DNA of 39,602 bases from Caryophanales bacterium UBA3620 (GTDB taxonomy: Bacteria; Bacillota_I; Bacilli_A; RF39; UBA660), in contig DFLL01000035.1 in the NCBI GenBank assembly GCA_002375205.1, positions 1 through 39,602 on the forward strand, given 5' to 3'. The notes below the pieces were generated by a model. That model worked only from the letters and a program-made list of their open reading frames with translations, searched no databases and was not told the DNA's origin. Position numbers and translations under genes: made by a program. The first letter of the stretch is position 1, and each line of letters begins with the position of its first letter. Positions 31,280 to 39,527 of this stretch are shown here, piece after piece.

Positions 31280-31708
31280 GTGATAATTAAATGTAATGAT
31301 AAAGAAAAAGGTTTACTGGCAAGACTTATGAGGGCAGAAGCTAAAGGCGAAGGTAATCTTGGTATGCTAATGGTAGGTAATGTATGCTTAAATAGAATCA
31401 TATGTAGTTGTCTGACTTTTAAAGATATAAGAACAATTACTGATATGGTCTTTCAAAATCCTGGAGGATTTTCTGGAACTAAAAGTCCCTTATTTAATGG
31501 TAATGCAACTAATAGTGAATTATATCTCGCTGAACGTGTTTTAAAAGGAGAGTACTATCACCCAGCCACTAATGCTTTATGGTTCTATGCTTGTAAAAAA
31601 GAGGATACGTGTGCAAATACTTGGTGGAATCAAGATTTTGCCGGACAATATAAAAATCATTGCTTTTATGAACCACAAAGTGGTATATGTAAGGAACTAA
31701 GACCATGA
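31280..31708 (+). CDS. cwlJ: Spore cortex-lytic enzyme CwlJ-like
   Basis: A 142-residue SleB/CwlJ-family hydrolase. The sequence aligns along its length with CwlJ: ARLMRAEAKGEGNLGMLMVGNVCLNRI, FKDIRTITDMVFQ, ALWFYACKKEDTCANTWWNQ, YKNHCFYEP. The Glu in RAEAKGEG is the expected catalytic residue. CwlJ sits in the spore coat and is activated by calcium dipicolinate. There is no signal peptide and the length equals Bacillus CwlJ. I choose the GTG at 31280 because TTGGTGAT just before it is a ribosome-binding site like that of dgkB; upstream TTG starts fall in the terminator. CATATACT at 31257-31264 is one base from a sigma-E -10, but no good -35 accompanies it. It overlaps the next gene by 4 nt (ATGA). 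Confidence 0.9.
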   Translation: MIIKCNDKEKGLLARLMRAEAKGEGNLGMLMVGNVCLNRIICSCLTFKDIRTITDMVFQNPGGFSGTKSPLFNGNATNSELYLAERVLKGEYYHPATNALWFYACKKEDTCANTWWNQDFAGQYKNHCFYEPQSGICKELRP

Positions 31709-32508
31709 TAAATATTTTAAAAGGTTTTATTATTGGTATCGGTAAAATAATTCCTGGAGTATCTGGAGCAATCCTTGCTATATCAATGGGAGTATATGAT
31801 AAAAGCATATACTATATAAATAACTTTAAAGATAATAAAAAAGATAGTATCAAATACTTATTACCACTTAGTATAGGAATAATAATATCTATTATCTTCT
31901 TTAGTAAAATAATTAGCTATTTATTAGATAAATATTATATAATAACAATGTTATTATTCGTAGGATTAATAATAGGTACTATTCCATCTATCACAAAAGA
32001 AATAAATAAAAAAGACTACTATTTAATAATAATATCTTTTATTATCTTTCTATCTTTATCATTACTTGGTGCAAATAATAATTACATTTTAAAAGAAAAT
32101 ATTACTGATATAATTGTATTTATATTATCAGGAGTACTCGAAGCCATAGGAACAGTAGTACCAGGAGTAAGTAGTACAGCACTATTAATGACAATTGGTA
32201 CGTATAAAATAATTATATCATCAATATCAAATATCACCAATATTTCTAATATTGTAATTAATTTAAAAATAATAGTACCATTTATTATAGGTACTATAAT
32301 AGGATTATTAATTGTCGTAAAAATAATTGACTATTTATTTAAAAAATATCACAACAAAGTATATTCCATAATACTAGGATTATTATTGTCTACTATTGTA
32401 GTAATGATGATAGACACTTTTAAATACCAGACATCTATATTAAATATATTTATAGGAATAATATTAATGATAATAGGAATATTTATATCAAATATATTTG
32501 AAAAATAA
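31705..32508 (+). CDS. popT: DUF368 (PopT) polyprenyl-phosphate transporter
   Basis: A 267-residue polytopic membrane protein of the DUF368 family, members of which (PopT) return undecaprenyl phosphate, the lipid carrier of wall synthesis, across the membrane. The duplicated family motif is clear: GKIIPGVSGAILAISMGVYDKSI near the N-terminus and GTVVPGVSSTALLMTIGTYKIII in the middle, an internal inverted-repeat architecture. About eight hydrophobic segments follow. Its ATG overlaps the cwlJ stop (ATGA), so the two are translationally coupled. That may tie a lipid-carrier transporter to a spore gene, or may simply be compact packing. Confidence 0.88.
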   Translation: MINILKGFIIGIGKIIPGVSGAILAISMGVYDKSIYYINNFKDNKKDSIKYLLPLSIGIIISIIFFSKIISYLLDKYYIITMLLFVGLIIGTIPSITKEINKKDYYLIIISFIIFLSLSLLGANNNYILKENITDIIVFILSGVLEAIGTVVPGVSSTALLMTIGTYKIIISSISNITNISNIVINLKIIVPFIIGTIIGLLIVVKIIDYLFKKYHNKVYSIILGLLLSTIVVMMIDTFKYQTSILNIFIGIILMIIGIFISNIFEK

Positions 32509-32529
32509 AAAAGACTCACAAGAGTCTTT
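32507..32529. terminator. Bidirectional terminator between popT and the tRNAs
   Basis: AAAGACTC/GAGTCTTT stem (32510-32517 with 32522-32529). The T run is better on the minus strand, so it mainly ends the tRNA transcript. Confidence 0.75.
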
Positions 32530-32539
32530 AACTAACAAA

Positions 32540-32616
32540 TGGTGACCAGTATGGAATTCGAATCCATGAATGCTGCCGTGAAAGGGCAGTGTGTTAAGCC
32601 ACTTCACCAACTGGCC
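32540..32616 (-). tRNA. tRNA-Glu (UUC)
   Basis: On the minus strand the acceptor GGCCAGT pairs with ACTGGTC, followed by A73 and an encoded CCA. The anticodon loop CTTTCAC gives anticodon TTC. The T-arm contains GGATTCGAATTCC. It starts 6 nt after tRNA-Ile and is in the same transcript. Confidence 0.95.
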
Positions 32617-32622
32617 ATAAAA

Positions 32623-32699
<77 letters not shown>

Positions 32700-32719
32700 A
32701 TTTTCTTCGTTTCTTTAAC

Positions 32720-32748
32720 ATTATATCATATCAAAGTAATATTGACAA
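32720..32748 (-). promoter_or_regulatory. Promoter of the tRNA-Ile/Glu operon
   Basis: On the minus strand TTGTCA (32743-32748), a 17-bp spacer and TATAAT (32720-32725) with extended TGA. Confidence 0.85.
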
Positions 32749-32770
32749 GATATTTTTAAAAAAACATAAA

Positions 32771-32846
32771 TGGTGGGGCGTTAGGGATTCGAACCCTAGA
32801 CCCACTGATTAAGAGTCAGTTGCTCTACCAACTGAGCTAACGCCCC
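32771..32846 (-). tRNA. tRNA-Lys (CUU)
   Basis: On the minus strand GGGGCGT pairs with ACGCCCC, with A73 and encoded CCA. The anticodon loop CTCTTAA gives CTT, the less common Lys isoacceptor in AT-rich genomes. It has a separate promoter. Confidence 0.95.
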
Positions 32847-32864
32847 AAAAACAAGAACAATATA

Positions 32865-32892
32865 ATTATATCATATTATTTTTATTTGTAAA
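32865..32892 (-). promoter_or_regulatory. Promoter of tRNA-Lys
   Basis: On the minus strand TTTACA (32887-32892), a 16-bp spacer and TATAAT (32865-32870) with extended TGA. Confidence 0.75.
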
Positions 32893-32913
32893 TAAAAATA
32901 ATAAAATTTCTGT

Positions 32914-32948
32914 AAAAAAATAGTGAAACTTTACGCAGCTTCACTATA
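32914..32948 (-). terminator. Terminator of the transglutaminase-like gene
   Basis: On the minus strand ATAGTGAA pairs with TTTCACTA-type sequence and is followed by seven T; it spans the stop codon. Confidence 0.75.
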
Positions 32949-33872
32949 TATTTTTTTATCAAATTCATGAGTACCATCATTTAATTCTTCTAATTTATCA
33001 GTAGTAATTAAAAAATAAGTATCTCTATTAACATTAGTATCACTAATAGGATCATCCCAAGTTAAATCTAAATGATACCATTTACCATCTAGGTAAACTA
33101 AATTCCAAATATGTTCGTCATTACTTATTTTATAATTAATAACATTAAGCTTATCCAAAAATATTGCCATAGCATCAGAGTAGCCATTACAAGTAGCAAA
33201 TCCTTCAATCAAGGCACCATATGATGTCTCGGATTTATAAGTATCATCATTAATGTCATTATTCTTTAGTTTATCATATTCTGTATTATCAATAATATAA
33301 TCATGTATGATTTTGATCTTTTCTCTAATAGGCATGTTATTGTTAGTTTTTTCATTAATAACCTTATCAACAACCTTGTTGATTTCTTCAATTTCTTTTT
33401 TAGAATAAACCTTATTAATGGATATACCAAATACATATTCACCACCATAAGATATTTTTATATTATCCGAACTATTATATGGATGAACAAAGTTATTAAG
33501 AATAGATACTTCCTCTTTAAACATTTTGCCATTATCTTTAGTAAGATTATGTATATCATCTAAATAGTTTATATAACTCACATCTATATATCTTTCTGAC
33601 TTTTCAATTCCTGAGTTAAGTGTATAATAAATATAATCAATAAGTTCTTTTCTATTTTTTATGCCTGTATTCTTATAATTATCCACATAATTAAAGTTGT
33701 CTTCAATATAGTATTCGTTTTCATCTATGTTAGCATACTTTTTATTAATATTATATTCATAATATTTATGAGTAATATTCTTTTTACCAAATGCACATAT
33801 AGTAACAATAATGATTGATATTATACCTGCTACTAAAATTAATTTACCACCTTTATTATTCTTTTTTTTCAT
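32931..33872 (-). CDS. Secreted transglutaminase-like (peptidase) protein, 313 aa
   Basis: An N-terminal signal anchor (KKKNNKGGKLILVAGIISIIIVTIC) places it outside the membrane. The C-terminal half is a transglutaminase-like papain fold with the triad Cys228 (FATCNGYSDAM), His254 (DEHIWNLV) and Asp269 (HLDLTWDDP). REKIKIIHDYIIDNTEYD upstream is the usual lead-in helix. Bacterial members are generally proteases or amidases rather than cross-linkers; the substrate is unknown but should be in the envelope. AGAGGTG supports the start. It is monocistronic, divergent from the RNase J2 gene, with a clear promoter (33891-33919) and terminator. Confidence 0.88.
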   Translation of the reverse strand: MKKKNNKGGKLILVAGIISIIIVTICAFGKKNITHKYYEYNINKKYANIDENEYYIEDNFNYVDNYKNTGIKNRKELIDYIYYTLNSGIEKSERYIDVSYINYLDDIHNLTKDNGKMFKEEVSILNNFVHPYNSSDNIKISYGGEYVFGISINKVYSKKEIEEINKVVDKVINEKTNNNMPIREKIKIIHDYIIDNTEYDKLKNNDINDDTYKSETSYGALIEGFATCNGYSDAMAIFLDKLNVINYKISNDEHIWNLVYLDGKWYHLDLTWDDPISDTNVNRDTYFLITTDKLEELNDGTHEFDKKIYSEAA

Positions 33873-33890
33873 CTATTCACCTCTATCTTG

Positions 33891-33919
33891 ATTATAACAT
33901 TTCCAAATAATATCGTAAA
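33891..33919 (-). promoter_or_regulatory. Promoter of the transglutaminase-like gene
   Basis: On the minus strand TTTACG (33914-33919), a 17-bp spacer and TATAAT (33891-33896) with extended TGT. Confidence 0.65.
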
Positions 33920-33988
33920 GTAGAAAATTAACTTTTATAAAATTAATTCACGAAACATTTTCTTCATAATAAAATATATGATATTAAT

Positions 33989-34017
33989 TTGCACTTTTCC
34001 ATCTTTTTTGATATAAT
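33989..34017 (+). promoter_or_regulatory. Promoter of rnjB
   Basis: TTGCAC at 33989-33994, a 17-bp spacer and TATAAT at 34012-34017 with extended TGA. Confidence 0.75.
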
Positions 34018-34054
34018 TATTACAGTCTTTTACTTTGAAAGAGAGGAGAAAAAA

Positions 34055-35704
34055 ATGAGCAAAATAAAAATGTTTTCACTAGGTGGACTAGATGAAAATG
34101 GAAAAAATATGTTTATAATCGAAATAAATGATGGCATATTTATCTTTGAAGCGGGCTTAAAATATGCTGACGAAATGACTTTAGGAATAGATTATATTAT
34201 ACCAAACATTACATATTTAAAAGAAAATAAAAAAAGAATAAAAGGAATTTTTCTAACACATGGTCATGACGAAAATATTGGTGCTTTACCAGATATAATT
34301 GGAGAAATATTTGGTGTGCCAATATATGGATCTAAATATACTTTAGATATCTTAAAAGAAGAATTCGAAGAAAGTAACATTAAATATAATAATTTTAAAG
34401 AATTAAAGGCTTATGTACCAATAGAGATAGATAATATAAAAATATTTCCTATAAATCTATCCCATTCAACTCCAGACAATTTTGGATATGCTGTTTATAC
34501 AGAAGATGGGGTAATCTTCTATGCAGCGGACTTTTGTATTGATCCGTTAATGAAGGGACCATATAAAACCGACATCGGAAAACTTGCTTACATCGGTAAA
34601 CAAAATGTACTATGCCTACTTACTGAATCAATGTATGCAGGAAAAGAAGGATTTACTTCCCCAAAACATCGAATAGCGGGTCTAATAAGAGAAACATTAA
34701 ATACTGCTGAAGGTAGAATTATCTTTAATGTCTTAGATTCACATTTATATCGTATTCAAGAGTTAATTAATGAAGTAGCAAAAACAGATCGAAAAATAGT
34801 AATCATGGGTAAAAGACTTAAAAATATCATTGATTCTGCTACCCAAAATCATTACTTAACAATAAATCCTAATATAATAGGAGATTTATCTTATTTAAAT
34901 AGTAAAAAAGCAGTTATTTTAAATGCTAATGAAAAAGATAAACCATACTATAATATCATGCGAATAGTAGGTGGATACGATAAATTTATTAAATTAAATG
35001 AAGATGATATCATATTTTTAGCAACACCAATCTATGAAAATAGAGAAAAAACTTTTTATCATTTACTAGATGAAATAGCTAAAACAGGAGCGGGTGTTGT
35101 AACATTACCATCAAATAAATATTTAGCTCATCATGCTTCGAGGGAAGACTTAATGACTATGATTAATTTAATGAATCCTAAATATTATTTTCCAATAAGA
35201 GGAGAATACCGCTGCGAGATAGAAAATGCTACTCTAGCAGAGCAGGCAGGTATTCCAAAAGAAAATATAATTGTTAAAGAAAATGGTGATGTTGTTGAAT
35301 TTGTAGGTGGTAAATTAAAAGAAACATTTAATAAAGTACCATCTGGTTCTATCTTAATAGATGGAGATAATGGTGATGATATTGGAGATATAGTTTTAAA
35401 AGATCGTGAAATGCTATCAGATAATGGTATAATGATAATATCTGTAACATTAAATAAACAAACTAAAGAAATATTATCAGGACCAGAAATATTAACAAGG
35501 GGCTTTATATATGTTAAAGATTCATATGAATTATTAAAAGAAATAAAGAAATTATCTACAGATATTATTTTAATGAATACAAAAGATACCAGATATGTTG
35601 AATATAACAAGATAAAGAACACGATAAGGGATGAATTATCTAAATATTTAATTGAACAAACAGGTAACAAACCAATGATAATAACTGTAATACAAGAAAT
35701 ATAA
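34055..35704 (+). CDS. rnjB: RNase J2-like protein with degenerate active site
   Basis: A 549-residue metallo-beta-lactamase/beta-CASP protein of the RNase J family, which in Bacillus forms a J1/J2 complex for mRNA decay and rRNA maturation. Family blocks are present: LSHSTPDNFGYAV, RGEYR, SGPEILTRGFIYVKDS, the C-terminal domain to MIITVIQEI. The HxHxDH metal motif reads THGHDENIG (H69, H71, then E73 and N74), TGDF is AADF, and the SGH motif near HHASREDL is lost, so nuclease activity should be weak or absent. The HGHxxxIGALP context and MINLMNPKYYFPIRGEYR resemble J2. An active J1 should be elsewhere. The ATG at 34055 has GAGAGGAG; the longer ORF starts in the promoter. Confidence 0.9.
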   Translation: MSKIKMFSLGGLDENGKNMFIIEINDGIFIFEAGLKYADEMTLGIDYIIPNITYLKENKKRIKGIFLTHGHDENIGALPDIIGEIFGVPIYGSKYTLDILKEEFEESNIKYNNFKELKAYVPIEIDNIKIFPINLSHSTPDNFGYAVYTEDGVIFYAADFCIDPLMKGPYKTDIGKLAYIGKQNVLCLLTESMYAGKEGFTSPKHRIAGLIRETLNTAEGRIIFNVLDSHLYRIQELINEVAKTDRKIVIMGKRLKNIIDSATQNHYLTINPNIIGDLSYLNSKKAVILNANEKDKPYYNIMRIVGGYDKFIKLNEDDIIFLATPIYENREKTFYHLLDEIAKTGAGVVTLPSNKYLAHHASREDLMTMINLMNPKYYFPIRGEYRCEIENATLAEQAGIPKENIIVKENGDVVEFVGGKLKETFNKVPSGSILIDGDNGDDIGDIVLKDREMLSDNGIMIISVTLNKQTKEILSGPEILTRGFIYVKDSYELLKEIKKLSTDIILMNTKDTRYVEYNKIKNTIRDELSKYLIEQTGNKPMIITVIQEI

Positions 35705-35787
35705 TAAAAGTATAAAAAATAAAAAATATGAATAATTAATACTAATTATAATAATTTTATGATATACTTAAATAAAGGAGGAAAAAT

Positions 35788-36048
35788 ATGGAACAAGAGA
35801 ATACTTTTGATTCATTAACAGATGAACAAAGAAAAGCAATTTTATATGCTGATGATGCAAGATTGAGAGATATTAAAAGACAGGTTTTACAGGAATTACA
35901 AAATATAAACTATCTATTAGAAAAAGGACCGAATGAAATTAGATGGGATGAAGTGTCTAGATGTGGAGAACAAATTGCAAATTTAAGCAAAGGAGCAGAA
36001 TATTATATTGCTAATAATAAGGTAAATGGAAGCCCATTAAAAAGATAA
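35788..36048 (+). CDS. Unknown 86-aa protein
   Basis: A small, soluble, helical protein (EQRKAILYADDARLRDIKRQVLQELQNINYLLEKG) of likely coiled-coil character. No family recognised. AAAGGAGG precedes the ATG. An extended -10 TGATATACT (hexamer 35763-35768) may drive it, and a strong terminator follows, so it is probably monocistronic although it also follows rnjB without an intervening terminator. Confidence 0.7.
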   Translation: MEQENTFDSLTDEQRKAILYADDARLRDIKRQVLQELQNINYLLEKGPNEIRWDEVSRCGEQIANLSKGAEYYIANNKVNGSPLKR

Positions 36049-36064
36049 TAAATAGTGGGTTATT

Positions 36065-36096
36065 AAAGGAAACTAGAGACATTCGTTTCCTTTTTT
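36065..36096 (+). terminator. Terminator after the 86-aa gene
   Basis: A 9-bp stem AAAGGAAAC/GTTTCCTTT (36065-36073 with 36085-36093), then T run. Confidence 0.85.
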
Positions 36097-36192
36097 AATT
36101 CATCGTATCAAAATATAATGAAAAATATGTAGAAATTTGATAAAAATAATAAATATAATTAATAAGTTTTTCATTAAAAATTGAAAAAACTA

Positions 36193-36221
36193 TTTCCATT
36201 CACCTTTTTTTTTGTTATAAT
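36193..36221 (+). promoter_or_regulatory. Promoter of the envelope operon
   Basis: TTTCCA at 36193-36198, a 17-bp spacer and TATAAT at 36216-36221 with extended TG at 36213-36214. Confidence 0.6.
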
Positions 36222-36237
36222 GTAGAAGAGGTATGAT

Positions 36238-36882
36238 ATGAAAAAGATATTTATACTAATACTATTACTAATACTATGTACTGGATGTATAAGAATAAAT
36301 AAAGAAGATAATAAAGATTTAATTATAGATGAAGTAATAAATAATAAGACAAGTCCAAATACAATGGCAATGGGTTATAAATACTATCTCCCATTAGGAG
36401 TAACTAAAACATATGATAAAGATTATAATCAAAAATTTAAATATGAAGATAATTATATTTATTTATATGTAGATGTAGTGAGCTATTATTATAAAAATTT
36501 ATTAAATTTTAATGAAGAAAATAGTGTTAATAGTTATTATTATCGTAAGATAACCAATGGTGATAAAGTAGGCTACGCCAAAGTAACCAAAGAAGATAAT
36601 GACTTATACTTTATAAAGATTGTTTATAATTATGGCAAAATTGAATCATACGTAAAAGAAAGTGAAATAAATAAGGTATTAACAAATAGTATGATTATTT
36701 TAGATAGTATTAGTTATAATGATAATTTAATAAAAAAAATACTCGAAGACGATTATAGTCTTGGTGCTGAAAAAGAGTACAAGATAAATAAACCAGAAGA
36801 TGCAACAAGTAGATTTACTGAATATTTAAATGAAAATATTATTGATGATGAAACGCATCTATCTGATTTGCCAGATTATTAA
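36238..36882 (+). CDS. Lipoprotein-like secreted protein, 214 aa
   Basis: The N-terminus MKKIFILILLLILCTGC is a signal peptide with an imperfect lipobox (C-T-G-C, with Cys instead of Leu at -3), so lipidation at Cys17 is likely but not certain. The mature part is acidic, Tyr- and Asn-rich, with no family I recognise. GYKYYLPLGVT...YIYLYVDVVSYYYKN is probably a beta domain. AAGAGG upstream supports the start; an ATG at 36233 stops at once. It is the first gene of an operon with an acidic disordered protein, a DUF948-like and a YtxH-like protein. Confidence 0.75.
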   Translation: MKKIFILILLLILCTGCIRINKEDNKDLIIDEVINNKTSPNTMAMGYKYYLPLGVTKTYDKDYNQKFKYEDNYIYLYVDVVSYYYKNLLNFNEENSVNSYYYRKITNGDKVGYAKVTKEDNDLYFIKIVYNYGKIESYVKESEINKVLTNSMIILDSISYNDNLIKKILEDDYSLGAEKEYKINKPEDATSRFTEYLNENIIDDETHLSDLPDY

Positions 36883-36898
36883 AAAAGGAGCATGTAAC

Positions 36899-38014
36899 AT
36901 GAAATTATTTGATAAATTAAAAGATTTATTTACAGATGAAGAAGAAGAGTTTGAAACAAAAGAAATAGAAATAGAGGAAGAAAAAGAAGAACCAGCTAAA
37001 TTACCAACATTTATGAGAAATAAAATTGAGGAAGAAGAAAAGGCTAAAGAAGTAAATATTATGCCAAAAGAAGAAAATGTTGTTAGCGATAGAGAAGCAG
37101 TTAAGACAAGAAGTAATAGCTTTGCATTTCCAATTGATATGGAAGAAGATTATGAAGTAGTCTATAGTCCTCGTAATAAGAATGTTTTAGATGAAAGAAA
37201 AGAAGAAAAACCTAAAACAACAGTAGCGGATCTTTATTCAAAGAAAGAAGAACCAAAACCTAAAAAGTTTAAACCAACTCCTGTCATATCACCAGTATAT
37301 GGAGTATTAGATAAAAATTATACCAAAGATGAAGTAAAAGTTCAGGATGAAAGCAAGTATGAAATACCAAGAGCATCTAGAAAAGTTGACTTTGAAACCG
37401 TAAGAAATAAAGCATATGGTACTTTAACTGATGATATAAGAAATAATCTATGCGAAAACTGTGAATTATATAAAGAAGTAAAAATAATTAAGAAAAATGG
37501 TCAAAAAGTATTAGATGATGATATTAATTTACTTGAAGATATAATTGAAGAACCAAAGAAAGATGTAACTATCGAAGAAGCAGCAGAAAACTACTATGAT
37601 TTTGGAGTAGATTATGAACCGGTTAAAGAAAAGACTGTTGAAACCCCAGTAGTTGTAAATGCTGATAAAGTGGAAACAGAAGTAATTGATGATATTAAAA
37701 TTGTTAATCATAATGATGAAGAATCATCAGCAGAAAAAATAGAAGTTAAAGAAGAACCAATAGAATTACCAGAAAAGATTATTGAAGATGTAGCACCACC
37801 AAAGAGAAAAAGAAAAAGTGTTAAAGAAACAAAAGAAGATAAGCAATTGGAAGATACTAAAGAATTTGAAAAAGTAACGGAGCCAGAAGAAAATATTGAA
37901 TCAATACTAGAAAGTACTGAAAAAGCAGTTAATGATGAAGATATTCCACTTGATACAGATGCTAATGATATATTTAATTTAATAGATTCGATGTATGAGG
38001 AGGAGGAAAAATAA
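36899..38014 (+). CDS. Acidic, mostly disordered 371-aa protein with amphipathic N-terminus
   Basis: No known family assigned. The start is the ATG at 36899 after AAAAAGGAG; the longer in-frame ORF begins inside the previous gene. MKLFDKLKDLFTDEEEEFE resembles the membrane-targeting amphipathic helix plus acidic start of SepF, but no SepF domain follows. The rest is dominated by Glu, Lys, Asp and Pro with few hydrophobic blocks: KPTPVISPVYGVLDKNY (~120-140) and an ordered-looking FETVRNKAYGTLTDDIRNNLCENCELY (~168-195). The C-terminus has a short hydrophobic motif (ANDIFNLIDSMYEEEEK). A cytosolic scaffold that touches the membrane is a reasonable inference. It overlaps the next start (TAATG). 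Confidence 0.75.
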   Translation: MKLFDKLKDLFTDEEEEFETKEIEIEEEKEEPAKLPTFMRNKIEEEEKAKEVNIMPKEENVVSDREAVKTRSNSFAFPIDMEEDYEVVYSPRNKNVLDERKEEKPKTTVADLYSKKEEPKPKKFKPTPVISPVYGVLDKNYTKDEVKVQDESKYEIPRASRKVDFETVRNKAYGTLTDDIRNNLCENCELYKEVKIIKKNGQKVLDDDINLLEDIIEEPKKDVTIEEAAENYYDFGVDYEPVKEKTVETPVVVNADKVETEVIDDIKIVNHNDEESSAEKIEVKEEPIELPEKIIEDVAPPKRKRKSVKETKEDKQLEDTKEFEKVTEPEENIESILESTEKAVNDEDIPLDTDANDIFNLIDSMYEEEEK

Positions 38015-38289
38015 TGACGATTGCAGAAGTTTTACCAGTAATTTTATACATTTTAGGTGCTATTTTACTTGTGACTTTAATAATATTAACTATAAAGCTA
38101 ATTATAACAATGAATAAAATTGAAAAAGTCGTAGATAATATAACTGAAAAAGTAAGTACATTAGATAAATTATTTGAAATAGTGGGATTGGTTACAGGAA
38201 AATTTACTGCAGTTACAGATAAAATTGTTGATGTTGCTGCATCACTAATAGATAAAATATTTAAGAGAAAGGATGAAATTAATGAGTAA
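38014..38289 (+). CDS. DUF948-like single-pass membrane protein, 91 aa
   Basis: One N-terminal transmembrane helix (about residues 5-32) followed by an amphipathic coiled-coil-like region (KIEKVVDNITEKVSTLDKLFEIVG), as in DUF948 proteins, which often lie beside YtxH genes, as here. Function unknown; envelope-stress or scaffold roles are suspected for such pairs. GGAGGA is the ribosome-binding site. It overlaps the preceding gene by 1 nt and the following gene by 8 nt. Confidence 0.75.
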   Translation: MTIAEVLPVILYILGAILLVTLIILTIKLIITMNKIEKVVDNITEKVSTLDKLFEIVGLVTGKFTAVTDKIVDVAASLIDKIFKRKDEINE

Positions 38290-38683
38290 GAAGAGTGGTT
38301 TAGGTAAATTTGTTTTTGGGGCAGGTTTAGGAGCAGCCTTTTCCCTATTATTTGCACCAAAAAAGGGAACAGAATTAAGAAAAGATATTAAATGTAAAAT
38401 TGATGAATTTATAGGTAATGTGGATAAATTAACTATTGAAGATATCAAAGAAGAATTTAATAAGAAAGTTGAAGAAATAAAAAAAGAACTAGATGATTTA
38501 GATAAAGAAAAAGTATTAAAAACGGCTAAAAAGAAAGGTGAAGAGTTAAAAGATAAAACAGAAGACTTAGTAAATTTAGCTAAAGATAAAGGAAATACTG
38601 TTCTTGAAGGAATAGCAAAAGACCTAAAAACAAAAGCTGTCGAAGTAGCTAAAGAAGTAGTAAATAAATTAGAAGAAAAATAG
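38282..38683 (+). CDS. YtxH-like protein, 133 aa
   Basis: The N-terminal SGLGKFVFGAGLGAAFSLLFAPKKGTELRKDI is the YtxH signature: a short glycine/alanine-rich hydrophobic helix, then APKKG-x-E-x-R. The rest is a long Lys/Glu helix. YtxH proteins of Bacillus are general-stress associated and of unknown mechanism. The ATG at 38282 (MSKKSG) is preferred; an in-frame ATG 9 nt upstream is possible. Last gene of the envelope operon, ending at a terminator. Confidence 0.85.
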   Translation: MSKKSGLGKFVFGAGLGAAFSLLFAPKKGTELRKDIKCKIDEFIGNVDKLTIEDIKEEFNKKVEEIKKELDDLDKEKVLKTAKKKGEELKDKTEDLVNLAKDKGNTVLEGIAKDLKTKAVEVAKEVVNKLEEK

Positions 38684-38706
38684 TCTTACCAAAGATTATT
38701 TTTTTT
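38679..38706 (+). terminator. Terminator of the envelope operon
   Basis: A 9-bp stem with one wobble (38679-38687 with 38692-38700) and T run, including the stop codon. Confidence 0.75.
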
Positions 38707-38726
38707 AAAATGAGAGGAATGATATA

Positions 38727-39470
38727 GTGAAAGCACTAGTAACAGGAGCATCTTCTGGTATAGGAAGAGACATGGCTAAATACTTAAATAGTCTAGGATA
38801 TGAATTATATTTAGTATCACAAAATAAAAAAGATTTAGATAGAGAGTTTAAAGGATATGATAAAGTACATACTTATAGTTATGATTTACGAAAAGAAGAA
38901 GAGTGTATTAAATTATATAAAGAAGTAAATGAAGAAAATATTGATATAATCATAAATAATGCTGGATTTGGTGATGCTGGTAATTTTACTGAGACAAGTT
39001 TAGATAAAGAAATGGATATGATTAATTTAAATATCAAGGCTTATCATATCCTAACTAAATTATTTTTAAAAGACTTTACTAAGAGAAATTATGGAAGAAT
39101 ATTAAATGTAAGTTCCATGGCGGGATTTATGCCAGGACCATATATGGCTACTTATTATGCTACTAAAAACTATATTACAAGTTTAAGTTTAGCTATATAT
39201 GAAGAATTAAAGAAAGATAAATCTAATGTTAAAATATCTATCTTTTGTCCAGGACCAGTAAATACTAATTTTAATAATATAGCAGGTGTTAAATTTAATA
39301 TTTCATCAATATCTAGTGAAGAAGCTGCTAGAATAGCTATAAATGGTATGCTTGAAGATAAACTTATAATTGTACCAAATAATATGAAAATAAATCATAT
39401 CTTTAGTAAACTAGCTCCTACAAAGCTAATATTAGATATTAATTCTAAAGTACAAGAAAGAAATAAGTAA
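38727..39470 (+). CDS. Short-chain dehydrogenase/reductase
   Basis: A 247-residue classical SDR. The dinucleotide motif TGASSGIG is at residues 6-13, NNAG near 78-81, the catalytic Ser in NVSSMAG, and Tyr143/Lys147 in YYATK. The tail after ~190 is variable, so the substrate cannot be read; relatives include DltE/YqjQ-type enzymes annotated only as SDR. The start is GTG at 38727 preceded by GAGAGGA. Probably its own transcription unit after the operon terminator, though no clear promoter fits in the 20-bp gap, so read-through is likely. Confidence 0.9.
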   Translation: MKALVTGASSGIGRDMAKYLNSLGYELYLVSQNKKDLDREFKGYDKVHTYSYDLRKEEECIKLYKEVNEENIDIIINNAGFGDAGNFTETSLDKEMDMINLNIKAYHILTKLFLKDFTKRNYGRILNVSSMAGFMPGPYMATYYATKNYITSLSLAIYEELKKDKSNVKISIFCPGPVNTNFNNIAGVKFNISSISSEEAARIAINGMLEDKLIIVPNNMKINHIFSKLAPTKLILDINSKVQERNK

Positions 39471-39487
39471 GTCTTTCTTTTTTTTAT
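39454..39487 (+). terminator. Terminator of the SDR gene
   Basis: An 8-bp stem AAGAAAGA/TCTTTCTT (39454-39461 with 39472-39479) spanning the stop codon, then a long T run. Confidence 0.8.
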
Positions 39488-39505
39488 TAATAACCGCTTC
39501 GCTAA

Positions 39506-39527
39506 CGGATTAACTGTTGTTAATCCG
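39506..39527. repeat. GC-containing palindrome at the window end
   Basis: A perfect 9-bp inverted repeat CGGATTAAC/GTTAATCCG with a TGTT loop, flanked by CCGC and GCGG-like bases. No T run follows, so it is not an ordinary terminator. The remaining ~75 bp hold no gene. It may be a repeat element or a binding site. Confidence 0.5.

Noticed and set aside
36899..38014. SepF
   Set aside because: Only the amphipathic, acidic N-terminus resembles SepF; the globular SepF domain is absent and the protein is much longer.
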